From: Nicotiana tabacum
Taxonomy: Eukaryota > Streptophyta > Magnoliopsida > Solanales > Solanaceae
Direction of reading: 5' to 3'
Length of the DNA: 64,000 nucleotides
Assembly: GCF_000715075.1 (NCBI RefSeq)
Contig: NC_134081.1
Span: 109,666,108 to 109,730,107, forward strand
In this document: positions 1 through 11,128 of the stretch, in pieces
How the letters are laid out: each line of letters starts with the position of its first letter
Position numbering within the stretch: the first letter of the stretch is position 1
Notes under the pieces: generated by a model
Told to the model about the DNA's origin: nothing
Database searches by the model: none
Seen by the model: the letters and a program-made list of their open reading frames with translations, nothing else
Program-made: the position numbers and the translations under genes

Positions 1-148
1 ATTTGGGAAGGGCCGCATCCCGAGAGGCAGCCTATCCTAATGGAAGTATCAGTGACCGATTTAATGGCTCGAACCTGTAATCTATATGTCACACTTATAA
101 CCTATAAATCATACGGAGACAACTTTAAAATTATTCCGAGAATTTCTT
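1..148 (-). mobile_element. SINE fragment (Solanaceae TS/SolS-type), cut by the window edge
   Basis: Read on the minus strand, this stretch has a tRNA-derived head, a Pol III B box (GGTTCGAGCC) and the downstream body typical of Solanaceae TS/SolS SINEs. The head lies near position 148 and the 3' end runs off the window. Family assignment is from remembered consensus features; the B box is seen directly. It has diverged from the consensus, so it is probably old and inactive. Confidence 0.7.
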
Positions 149-568
149 CCGCGACAACAATAAAATAAGGGCAAATAATGGCTTCTCCCCTAATTGGTAT
201 CACATGCCAAACTGGCACATTTTCCACCAACCCAATCACAAAGAAACTAACCTCAAAATCCCCATCCTCTCCTCCATCCCTACCCTTTTGCTGCACCCCA
301 AATGCTCACTCAAACATATTCCACCTCAGTCCCAACTTCCAAAAAACCATGACAAGAAAGAAAAGAAAGAGAAGAGTAGTATAACAACATACAAAAAGTG
401 AAAAAAGCCAAAGGAACAGACCCCCTCTGTTTCACCTGCCAAACAGATACAAAAAGCAGAAACAAGAAATAATACTAACAGCCTAGCTAGCCCATATATA
501 CAACTACTCAGTCACTCATCATTTCCTTGAGCCAATTTTCCAACCCAGAAAAAGTGAGGAAAAAAAAG
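149..568 (+). promoter_or_regulatory. Upstream region and probable core promoter of the proline-rich membrane protein gene
   Basis: This gene-free stretch leads into the coding region that starts at 569. A TATA-like run (CATATATAC) lies at about 493-501, roughly 70 bp before the start codon, so the leader would be short. Small open frames here overlap one another, resemble no family and are not called. Confidence 0.35.
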
Positions 569-1033
569 ATGTGTTATGTGGGTAAAGCAACTAAGATCTT
601 CATCTTCATTTTCACTGTTCTAGTTGTTACTGGTCTTATCTTGGGATTTGGATTACTTAAGCATCACATTCAGAAAGGTAACAGATGTTCCGGTGATTCT
701 TGTGACCAAAATCAGTACCAGAGCCCCATTGTTTCCTCGCCTACCCCAACAACACCACCCACCTCCACCAATGGTAACAGCAATAACCCAATCTCACCAT
801 TGCCAATTTCTACTCCTTCACAGCCTAATAATAATCCAAATCCTAGCTTACCCTCACCACCCCCACCCCCACCTACAGATAATCCTTCCCCTGAAACTCC
901 TAATTTAGCGCCACCGCCTGCAGCTACAGTGATCTCCTCACCGCCACCGCCGCCTGCGGTTTCATTACCTCCGCCTCCAGCATTGAGCCCTCCGAGCCCC
1001 GTGACCGTGAGTCCAGGTCCAGTGCATTCTTAG
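569..1033 (+). CDS. Small single-pass membrane protein with proline-rich tail
   Basis: A 154-residue single-exon protein. The first ATG of the frame is at 569; a longer reading would need a TTG start at 527 and is rejected. Residues about 9-30 form one hydrophobic segment (signal anchor or transmembrane). A short basic stretch follows, with two cysteines near residues 40 and 45 (CSGDSC). From about residue 50 to the end the protein is rich in Pro, Ser and Thr, with several SPPPPP-type runs as in extensins and arabinogalactan proteins. That suggests a membrane-anchored protein with a hydroxyproline-glycosylated outer tail. The N-terminal MCYVGKATK start looks like a plant-conserved short family, but I cannot name a function. 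There is no GPI-type C-terminus. The stop is TAG at 1031-1033. Confidence 0.75.
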   Translation: MCYVGKATKIFIFIFTVLVVTGLILGFGLLKHHIQKGNRCSGDSCDQNQYQSPIVSSPTPTTPPTSTNGNSNNPISPLPISTPSQPNNNPNPSLPSPPPPPPTDNPSPETPNLAPPPAATVISSPPPPPAVSLPPPPALSPPSPVTVSPGPVHS

Positions 1034-2247
1034 TGTTTTTCTGATCTTTTACTCCTTGCAGATAATTTCGATTAGTTTTAAGTGTTTGTATAGAAAAATT
1101 GGCAATGTCGCCGCTACTGGATTTTGGTAGCAGACTTTTTCTTTAGACAATTTTGTCCGATGATGTAATCCCATTGCAATTTTAGTCTTGTGAATCTGAT
1201 TATTGATTTTTCTGCTAATCCAATTTCGATTCTCACTAGCGGAAAATAAAAGAAAAGAAATAGTAATTGTTTTTGGTACATAAAAAAAGAAGAAGAAATA
1301 ATGGAGTAATGGACTTGAATAAAACTTTCTGAAGAATGTTCAACAATTTCCCTACTTTTTTCTGTGTTGAAAACAAAGACTTATCATTTTCTTTATTCCA
1401 ATTGGGAAGAGATGAGAGAATTTGCGGACACAGTCATACTCACACAGGACAAGAAGGGGATGACAAAAATTTATTCTTTTTATAATATATTGAATTTGGG
1501 GTTACCATTTGTTCTTTTTCATTCTATGACTTGACAAAAGATGATAGTACAATTTCCGCAGAACTTTCTGTTTAATATACTCCTACTATTAGTTTTGGGT
1601 GGATGATCTTTATATGGACTAGTAAAATAAAAACATCACAACAACAATAAGAGAATAAGAAGAAGTCATTTTCATTAGTCATCATATTAATTAGAGGAGG
1701 AAAGGGTCGTAATAAGCAAACTGAAAAGGGTGAGATGTTTCATGCCTTCATTGATCATGGAAATATAAGAAATGAAAAAAAAAAAAAAAAGTGTGAAGAA
1801 CTGAAGATGAGGAGGATGTATTTCCCACAGAAAGGATTTAGGAAAAAGACTGGGAGAAAATGGGATACGTTGGTTGATGGTCCTTCAATTGGATTCAAGT
1901 GCAAACAGTTGAAACCCAAAGTTGAGAATCCAATGAAAATGTCTTCTATTTGGCCGAGCAAATTTGGGGAGTACACAAACAGTCATTCTTACTATTGCCG
2001 TTTAGCGTTTAGTTTGTACTTATTTTATCTTAAAAAATTTTAATTTTAAAATAATTCAAAATATTTATATCATGAAAAATTAAACCGAAAAAATAAAATT
2101 CAAAACATATTGACTAATTCTTAATTAGCAACCCTTTAGAGTGACCTCGTGTCATTTTTACAATAAATATTTTCTTGTCACAAGAATTCTTTTGCATCTC
2201 GAAGAGCTAGTTTCATCACTATCCCCTGCTATTTTTACCCTATAAAT
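1034..2247. other. Gene-free stretch after the proline-rich gene
   Basis: This AT-rich sequence probably includes the 3' untranslated region of the preceding gene. A poly-A run lies at about 1775-1790. A 102-codon open frame at 1735-2043 is low-complexity and resembles no family. Nothing else was recognised. Confidence 0.5.
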
Positions 2248-2249
2248 TA

Positions 2250-2300
2250 ATTTTTACCTTCCTATACACTATATGAAACCTTATTACCTCCTCCCTACTC
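2250..2300 (+). repeat. Left terminal inverted repeat of the MULE
   Basis: The core at 2263-2287 matches the reverse complement of 10779-10803 at 23 of 25 positions. Weaker matching continues on both sides. Confidence 0.75.
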
Positions 2301-2593
2301 AAGTTTCAATTTAATTACATAGACATATACAATTTACCAATTATATACATTTTAGGAATTAAATGAGATATCAATTAACTCCTTTAATCATGCTATTCAG
2401 TATCTAACGTACATATCCCACGCCACTCACATTTCTCTGCCCCCCCACCCCACGATTCTGATCCTCTCTCCCTCCATTAACGCTGTCTTCCATCTTTTTT
2501 CAAAAGCTTTTACAATTTCTCTCTCAAATTTTCTGATTTTTCTCTCAAAATCCCTGCGAAATCCTTAGTGCTTCAAATATTTTCATCCTTACG

Positions 2594-5500
2594 ATGAAGA
2601 AGAAAGGAACTCCGAGGAAAAGCCCTATAAAAGCTATTGATGGTGATATTCCTACTTTTGATTTGGGTGCTTTCTCACAGGATTCACCCAAAAAAAAAAT
2701 GGTAAAATCCCGACATGCAACTCCATAGAGAAAGTCCAAGCTTTCCCCTCGTGAAACTAGGGTAGAGACGCAAACAAAACTCAAGCATGACAGGGATGCT
2801 GCTGAAGCTTTGACATTTGCTAAATCAATTAAATAAATTATATATATTATGTCTAGTTGTTAGCCCCCCCCCCCCCCATTTTTTAAATTCAGGTTACTTT
2901 CTAGTTTCTTGGTCTAAACATAGAATTGTCAGTTCATTTGTAGCTTCGCTATAGTTCAGTTATTGTATTTGTTTATTAATTTTATAATTTATTTGTCTGC
3001 AATGTATTACTGTCTTTCTAGCTGTAGATAAAGTATAGCAAAATTGTTAATATTTTATTTTTCTGTCTTTAAACATGTTTTGTTAACTTATTTTTTCTTT
3101 TGGTGCAAAATCGGATATTTTTTATACCACATGATGTTGATTATGGCATCACTAGGTTTCAAACATTATCCGTCCATGTTGTTCCTGCCCAAATCAAGGT
3201 ATTATTATCTGAAAATAGGATAAAATTATTTAAAAAGACATATTTTGGGCACTTTCTTCGCATGCCCAAAATATATATCCAAAATCAGGCAATTCACCTT
3301 CTGATGAAGTATGAATTGAACACTATGATAGTAAAACAATGAGGAGTTATTTTCCGAACAAGGAAAAAGTTGAGAAGTCATACCTGTAACAAATTGTAAC
3401 CAACCGTAGTTGGGTGAATGACGAGGATGCAGTCAAGCTATGTATTATGTATCTTATAGAGTTCTTCCTCTGTCCTTCCGAGAAAGATAATGGTTTGATA
3501 GACCACTTTAGGTTCTATTTGGTTGACTCGGGGCAGTATGTGAATTTCGCATGGGGTATAGAAGCTTATACACATTTGTTTTAGTCTATTAGGCATAAGT
3601 TGAACCCATCCGTGCATTTTTATCTCATTCGAGATTTTTCACTCGCTATGCAAATCTGGTTGTATAATTGTTGCTCTACAATCAACAATGATATAGCTAC
3701 AAGGGTTGGTAATTTGATCCACCTGTATCCTTAACTGGACAGCAACAAAGGACAAAATATGAATTTTTGCATTGGAAGAGAGGATGATCAAACCATCATG
3801 GATCAAGGTAAATTTTTTTATATTTGTATAAGGTAACATAAAATATTGACATGCTTAACACAATAATTCTACGTGTTTATGGTACAAGCAATATAACTAC
3901 AATTTATATACAAATTATTTAAATATGATGAATAACTCCCTCATATTTTTCTTTCACTCAGTTTACCAACATGATTGAACCCTAGAAGAGCTTTCTAGAA
4001 TGACTTAGCCAGACAAAGTTGAATATATGTTTGAAGAAGCTGAAATGCAAGCCGAGCATCCGACAAATGCTCAATCTTCATCTGGCACTAAGCAGTCAAT
4101 GGGAATATGACAAGAAAGCAATTCTGCAACAACTAAAAAAAATAAGAAAAGATGTTGATAAGGTAACAACTTATGATATTCCTAGCCGGTTTCTGTAATT
4201 TATGTTATGCCAAATATTTCTTTAACTCTTTTTATTTTTATCCTTAGGTCGGTTCAGACCTTGGATTGTTCAAGAAAGAGGTATACCTAATTCTTGATTT
4301 TTAGGCTTCTTTATATATATGTAATCCTCTTATTGTCAGATACATTTTAAGCCTTTTTGATTCTCTAGGTTTTTGAAGAACTAGGTAGCATTCGAGAGCT
4401 ATTCAATGATTCCATCAAGACTGTGTTGGAGGCAATTAATAGTTAAAAGGATACTAACATTGATGCTAAGGTTTTATTCAAAATATAATACTATTTTTAC
4501 TATGTTTATAATTATATTAACATTCATAAAGTATATAGCCTCAGAAATTTATCTTGCAGTTTAGTGGCAGTTCTGAAAAAAATGATGAGCATTACAAAAT
4601 AAAGAACACACAACAATATCATGGCAGTAGTGCTAAACAAGTGTTGGGCAGCAGAACTAGAACTAAAACAGGTATTTGAATAATGTTAACACAATTTTAT
4701 GACATGTCTTACATAGGTTGTACATATTTCTAAATTATCAACAAATAATATACATTATATTTCCAATTATTATTTTAGATACAGGACATATGTCTGACAT
4801 TCAAAAAGAGGAGAATGTTCATCTATCATGTCCGGTAGGTGTTGACTTATCTTCCCAATTTCAAGAGGCATTTAAGAAAGAAACTGCAGGTATGATATAA
4901 TGTATTTTTTTTTACATATTTCACAACATATTATATTTCAGCTATAGGACAGTATTTCAATAAATTAACTACAACTTAATTATAATTTATCTATATTTTG
5001 GTTCTGCTTATTACAAATTATCTAAAATATTCTTTCATTGTATACATTTGTTGTGATAGAGAAGAAAACTATGCATGTGCACTCTCCAAATCAGAATTCA
5101 AATATTTCCATACAAGGAGAGCATTTCAATGAGGAGAAGGAGACTATGCATTTGCAATCTCCAATTCAGGAAGCAAATATTTTCCATCAAGAAAAGGATT
5201 GCAACGAAGATTTCAGTGGTATTAATTATTACAAGATAATTGTAGAAAAAAACAACAGCTTTCATATAATTTTACAAGTTTCCAACATATCTGATGCAAG
5301 CAACATACAATATTATTCTTTTGTTTTTAACTTTGTAGGTGAACTAGTCGACTTCATCAATGTAGCTGACTCGGACAATGATTCCAAGTCTGGAAAAAAG
5401 GGCAATAACAATTGATGATTTTGATTTGCCCGAGAACTTCTCGCAGATAGTTAAGTTCGGCGAGGTTAATGAAGATAAAACAACCTGTGTACAGCAAGGA

Positions 5501-6914
5501 AGAACAAGGGTTCCTGAAAAGCATGCTAGATCCCCCTTTCTCCCTTATTTCAGTTCTAGTTCTGGTGGAAGCACTTCTGTTGGTCCTCCTTCAATTTTCA
5601 ACATCAAGCATCCATTTACTAGGGTTATTGGCGAAGATGTTGATCCTACTTTATTGGAAGAATTCAATAAGTAGTTATATTTAGGTACTGACATGGTTTC
5701 AAAGAGGTTAGATTCTATAATTTTTTCATATTATCGAGGGTATAGAATTTATTGATTTCCAATTGCAACTATATTTTAATTGTACTTGCTATATTTTTAA
5801 ACAGGAAAAAGGCGCATTATACTGTAAAAGATAACCAGCTCAACCTGTGGTTTGATCTTGGAGTGGAGAAAGTTGATAAAAATGACTGATTTTATACTTT
5901 GGCACATTCTGGACAAATCCTGAATAATACGGTACTCTCATACCCATGCAGAATTTAATGATAAGCTGAAGTATTCTATTACTTTAGATATCTGTAGATT
6001 TTTTGTTTAAAAATTATAGTTAAATTGTCTGTTGCAGTGAGAAATTATGTAAAATTTTTTTGTAGCACATTGATGTTATTTTATACTATTTGAGGAAGAG
6101 AGGAAAGTATGGTCCTGAAAACACAATACGCTTTACAACCACTGACTGTATGTTCAAAACTAGAATAGAACAAATTTATGAGAAGTACATTAATGACCCT
6201 GCCGATAGGAAGATTGTTGTTGTCAAACCTCAGGACGTCGTATCAGAATACATATTGGGGTACCGATTACTTGCAAATGTTGCATGAGACAAAGTTGATT
6301 TTGTGATTATGCCCATAAACATTGTTGAGAAATTTCATTGGTTATTGGCTGTGTTTGACATTACCGATAGGGTTCTATATGTTTATGATTCTATGGTCTC
6401 TTCATGTAATCACAAACTTGTGAAATCTGTTGTCGACAAGTTTGCTATTATGATCCCCTTCTACTTCTCATCCACCGGCTTCTATGGCAAGCGTCCAGAC
6501 ATCAAGTACAAGAACACAAAGGCATAATTAAAAAGGCGTTACTCATCCTCTTGACATTCAGTGGTTGGTCGGTGAGATACCCCAACAAAAAGAGGGATCA
6601 TTGTATGTGCTACTTTTCCTTCAATTTAGCCAATTGAATTTTACATTGAATGCTAAAGATTTTTTCCTAATATTTATTGCAGTGATTGAGGTGCATACGT
6701 GGCGGCATTTACAGAATATGTCAGCATTGGACAACTCCCGATTTCAAAGGAAGACTTTTCTGATATTGCTCAACACCGTAGACACTATGGAGCGCTTCTT
6801 TGGAATTATGCTAGGAAAAAGCAAGAGCTTGGTGCAATTAGTGAAAGTGAGGTTACTACGAGATTAGCAAGAAGAAAAAGTGCACCAACTGTGAGGGAGA
6901 GAACAAGAGTATGA
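2594..6914 (+). pseudogene. DUF1985/Ulp1-type cysteine protease relic of the MULE
   Basis: A multi-exon gene relic. An opening Lys-rich exon begins at ATG 2594 and has an in-frame TAG near 2728. DUF1985-like sequence follows at about 3200-3840 (GHFLRMPK, NDEDAVKLCIMYLIEFF, FRFYLVDSGQY). The C-terminal Ulp1/C48 peptidase domain lies at about 6090-6914. The catalytic His is in FHWLLAVFD (about 6333) and the Asp is in YVYDSM (about 6380). After an intron (about 6603-6682), the expected DCG motif reads GAT-TGA-GGT, so the catalytic Cys codon is a stop at 6687-6689. Another stop at 6285-6287 appears to replace a Trp codon. In MULEs the Ulp1-like protein has been proposed to act on SUMO-like substrates. 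This copy cannot be active. Confidence 0.75.
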
Positions 6915-7617
6915 ACCAAAAAGAATTAGTTGCCCTTTTCAGTAGCTAAATTGTAGTAAAAGTGTTTAGTTGTAGCAGGATTGTATTAAAGTTTTAGGAA
7001 AATTGTTTACTAAGAACAATTCAGCTACAGTTTATTTGTAGCAGATTTGTGCTAAAATTGTTTTAGCTTTTGTTTGTTATTTTGTCCAGAATTCTACTAC
7101 TTACAAATGAAAACATCTGTAGCATATTTTTTAGTTGAAAGTTGTTAGTACTTGATCTTCATATTGGTACTCTATAATATATGTTATCTGTTGTCTTCTT
7201 TTAGCATATTAGTTTATACTTAACATATTATGTGAACATATGTTACTCTTAGAAAATAATTTCTTTACACCATAACTATAATTATGTCTACAACTATTAT
7301 ACAACAATACAGAATCTATTCAAATTTAGCATTATTATTAGAAAAAGCTTAAAATTAATAAATAAACCCAGTTATTCAATAAAATAACTACAACCCAATG
7401 GCATTAAGAGTTAAAATATGTTTATCAAATATTCATTATAGGAGACAATCTTTATTCAAATTAGCAACATAATTACACCACAACTATAATTGTCCAGAAG
7501 AGAACAAATACAAATAAATGTATCTTAAATGACAGGTTATCATCAACAATACTCAGTAAAAAAAATTTATTTATACTACATCAATTCTTATTTTCTTTTG
7601 GGAGCATTCCTACAAGA

Positions 7618-10360
7618 TCATTTGTTATGCCCTTCTTGTCCGTAATTGCCACATGAAACTTTGTACTTCTTTACATTTATTTCATCATATGGTTTGTATC
7701 TTTGTTTTTGAGGTCTCCCTGGCTGTCTTTTTCTAGTAGGTGGCAGTACAACTTCTTCTGCTATATGTTGTGGCACATCCCATTTTCTTTCATCAGGTAG
7801 AGGGTCTACTGGTATTTCATAAGTCTGCAGAAGGCTCTCCCTCGTGTAATAAGGAGAATAATAGTTTTCATAAGACTTGTTCTTGTGCCTCAAAGCCGCC
7901 AAAGCATGTGGACAAAGAAGTTCATCAAGCAGAAATTGTCTACAACTACATCTCTTGTTTTGAAGGCAAACAATAAAGCGCTTCACACCATCTATCACAG
8001 TATGGATGTAATCTGTTGAAGCCCTCACCTATAATTTTATTACAAACATACAACAAGTTGTCAGCACTTGATAAAAAATAAAATAATTATAGTTGTACAA
8101 TAACATATCTACAATTATCAGTATATATTTAGTTTGATGAAATCATTAATCTGATGTTATAGACCATAACTTACTCTCAGCTTCTACGATAATGTCCTGT
8201 TGTCCTCCAACTCTTTGTTGTATTTTTTCCTAAGGTATGTAAACGTACCCTTTGCATTCAATAACTTTTTATTAGTCCAACGTTCAAGAAGAGTCCTCAT
8301 GTACTATAATAGTTGAACTAAGGGCAGCTCTCTTGCATCTTTCGTTACCGCATTCAAGGACTCTGCAATATTTGATGTCACCGCCCATGTTATGTTCACC
8401 GTAGCATGTACCCGAGACCATTTATGAGAATCAATATCGTATAGGTATGCTTTAACACGTGTGTCGATCTCTTCAATCGTTGACATTCTTTCATTAATTT
8501 CATCAAGCGTGTATGATCGTGCCATGGCAAAGTATAATTCGCTTAACTTTAAATGACCTTTCTTGAACTTTGATCTTACATTTGTCCAAATATGCCACAT
8601 GCAAGCATAATGCGGTATGCCGGTATAAACCGTAGATGATGCCTTCAATATACTCTCATTTCGGTCCGAAACAATACACATATTTAGTTTTTCACCATAT
8701 GCATGTTTGAATTGCTCAAAAGACCCCCTCCACGATGCGTCATTTTCTGAATCAACAACGGCGCATGCTAGTGGTAATATGCTACCTATCACATAGGTAG
8801 CCAAAAGAAATTCAATTTCAGTAATAAAACTCGAAAATATCAAAAATATATTTTTAGAAACAACTTGAATACAATATTCTTACAATTAATCTACAATACC
8901 TGTTGCATCCATTGTGTTAGCTGTTAGCATGATTCCCCTATATGCCGACTTCAAGAAGGTGCCATCGTCAGCTATAACTGGCCTATAATGCTCCCAACCC
9001 TTGATGAACGTATTAAGAGCAACAAATGCATACAAGAAACATTCATCTTCAGTCTTCTGCAATTTCACTACCGACCCCGAATAAGTTTTCTCCAAAATAT
9101 ACAAATAACTCGGCAGGCGACTGTAGGAATCAACAGGATGGCCTCTCAAAAATTTCAAAGCCTTTCCTTTGCTCTCCAAGCTTGCATATATGTTAAGTTG
9201 ATACCATGTTCCGACAACATGTCAGTTTGTATGTCTTTTGGTGTGTATATTATCTTAGGATCCACATATTTTGGCATGACCATGCTGCCAACTACCATGG
9301 AAGTAGCTTTATGTTATATATATGTGTTGTCCATCAACGAGCATGTGTGCAAGCTGTTGAATTTTCGAACCTTGAATAATGATAATTAATTTATGCTTGT
9401 GGACTTAAAGTGCCACGTACAACTATCACCAACATATTTTTTATACACAATATGATTTTGACAAATAAAATATTCTTACCTTCTTGCACTAGACCTTTTT
9501 ACCCTAAATTGAAACTTATTCATGACAGCATAGTGCTTTATTGCACTGACAATTATTTGTTTGTCTTGGTAAACTTGGCCTAGTTCAATTACTTTTGGCG
9601 TATGTTCTGTTATGATTATACTTTCATATTCCACAATTGTCGTGGATGTTGGCATATCAATCAACTATTCCTGATACTTCTCCAAATGTGTTATAATTGC
9701 TTGACAATTGTACCACGTTAGTATTACGATAATCAGAAGTACTTCCACTTATTTAAAAGTAAAGTAATTCAGACCTCTGCATATTCAGTTGTTCAGTATT
9801 TGACAGAAATTAAATTTATATTATACTTGTAGATACTTTGTTCTGTGATCATTATTTACATTTTTATCACATTAATTACTGTGTAACAGTTACACTTCAA
9901 TTTGTTTTAGAGACATAACCATTGAACTACATTTGTTCTATAGTATAGTTGCAGATAATTTGTAGTAAAATTGTAGAAGACTTGAAAATTGAAAAACTTC
10001 AGGACTATAAAAATATAGCAAACCTGTAATTGTGCTCGCATTCGACATATTGTATTCCAAATTGAAATCCCTTACTGTTATACACAGCGGATACATTCTT
10101 AGATTTTTATTTTCTTTTTTCATCTCCATATTCACTCGAACTCCCATATCGTTCCGAATTTACATTGAAGGATAACGTTAGCTCACTGTGTATTTGATCT
10201 CGATGATTTTTACAGAAGTATCGATCATTAGGTGCTCTACAATTGTGGCATTCAATTGACTATATTTTGAATCTTCAATGACTACAATTCTATCAACATC
10301 AAAATCTACGTATCTCCCAAAGCTATCCCACCGACCATTGAGCTGAAGCATTATCGCCAA
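7618..10360 (-). pseudogene. MuDR-type MULE transposase relic
   Basis: Coding pieces run from right to left: N-terminal segments at 10360-10178 and 10147-9938, a MuDR DNA-binding segment at 9664-9476 (VYQDKQIIVSAIKHYAV), the MULE catalytic domain at about 9375-8304, and a C-terminal SWIM zinc finger (CSC...CPH) plus zinc knuckle (CGNYGQEGHNK) at 8028-7618. The DDE residues are visible: D in ADDGTFLKSAYRG, D in VSDRNESI and E in IAESLNA. A CxxH helix is also present (CMWH). One reading-frame shift lies near 9165-9185, where the frame reading MQAWRAKE jumps to the frame reading KGKALKF. Short introns are likely, for example at about 8794-8887. The gene converges with the Ulp1 relic. Confidence 0.75.
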
Positions 10361-10765
10361 TTTTGATATTATATCGCCAAAATCAATTCAATTGTAGAGA
10401 AAATAATTACGCGATCCTATAAAAACTTTAGAATGAAGCTATATGTTCAGAACTGATTGTCAATTGTAGAGAAAACAATAATCTGCAATTGTTTTCTTGA
10501 GAAGCTTTTTTTTTTTTTGAATTTGTTACCTTGTTTATGGAAAACCAAGGAAATCTGTTTTAGAGAAGGATTCTGCAGAATTCGGGGCGATGATTGCGTT
10601 TAATGTTTGTTGTAGATTTTTACCGTCTAAATTTTATAACTGAAATATACGGTGTCCCAAAATCGTGCGTCTAAAAAAGTAAATCTACCAAAGAAAGGGG
10701 TCTATTTTAAACAAATGTATATTTTTTGTAGCTAAAACGTGTTTATGTCGGATAAATTCCAAAAC

Positions 10766-10820
10766 TGGGACAATTTGAGTAATAAAGTTTCATACAGTGT
10801 ATATGAAAGAAAAAATCCCT
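10766..10820 (-). repeat. Right terminal inverted repeat of the MULE
   Basis: This is the inverted partner of the repeat at 2250-2300, with its core at 10779-10803. It lies just outside the N-terminal coding relic of the transposase. Confidence 0.75.
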
Positions 10821-11128
10821 AAATTTTATGCACATAACTTACTAAATTACGCAAAATGAGAATTGAGACCTTGTAACTTTCCACAAATTTGCGGATAAAG
10901 GAGGTTTACGTGCCACACATGACCTATATTATACATTTATTGGCATAATATCCCGTTCTTATATTTTAGACTCCTATCCATTTTATATGATATTGTCTTT
11001 TAAGTTGTTAAAAATTAAGAATCTTCCATATTTCAAAAACTTTTAATTTAATATATTTCATTTGCCTTTATTGACAAGCTTTTACATTAGGAAGAAGGTT
11101 AGAAAAGGAGTACATGATTGCATATAGG
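10821..11128. other. Short gene-free stretch between the MULE and the LTR-like block
   Basis: AT-rich sequence with no family resemblance or repeat recognised. Confidence 0.5.

Larger units (their letters stand above)
2248..10820. mobile_element. Decayed Mutator-like element (MULE) carrying Ulp1 and transposase relics
   Basis: An 8.6 kb DNA transposon bounded by terminal inverted repeats, whose matching core lies at 2263-2287 and 10779-10803. Inside, a DUF1985/Ulp1-type cysteine protease relic runs on the plus strand and a MuDR-type transposase relic runs convergently on the minus strand. Plant MULEs carrying a Ulp1-like gene are a known class (often called KI-MULEs). Both genes have stops or frameshifts, so the copy is not autonomous. 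I saw no exact 9-bp target duplication, and the outer limits are approximate. Confidence 0.8.

Noticed and set aside
527..568. N-terminal extension of the proline-rich membrane protein
   Set aside because: It would start at a TTG codon. The first ATG is at 569 and puts the hydrophobic segment right at the N-terminus.
1735..2043. 102-codon plus-strand open frame
   Set aside because: Lys-rich and low complexity, with a poly-A run inside, no family resemblance, and it overlaps an antisense frame of similar length.
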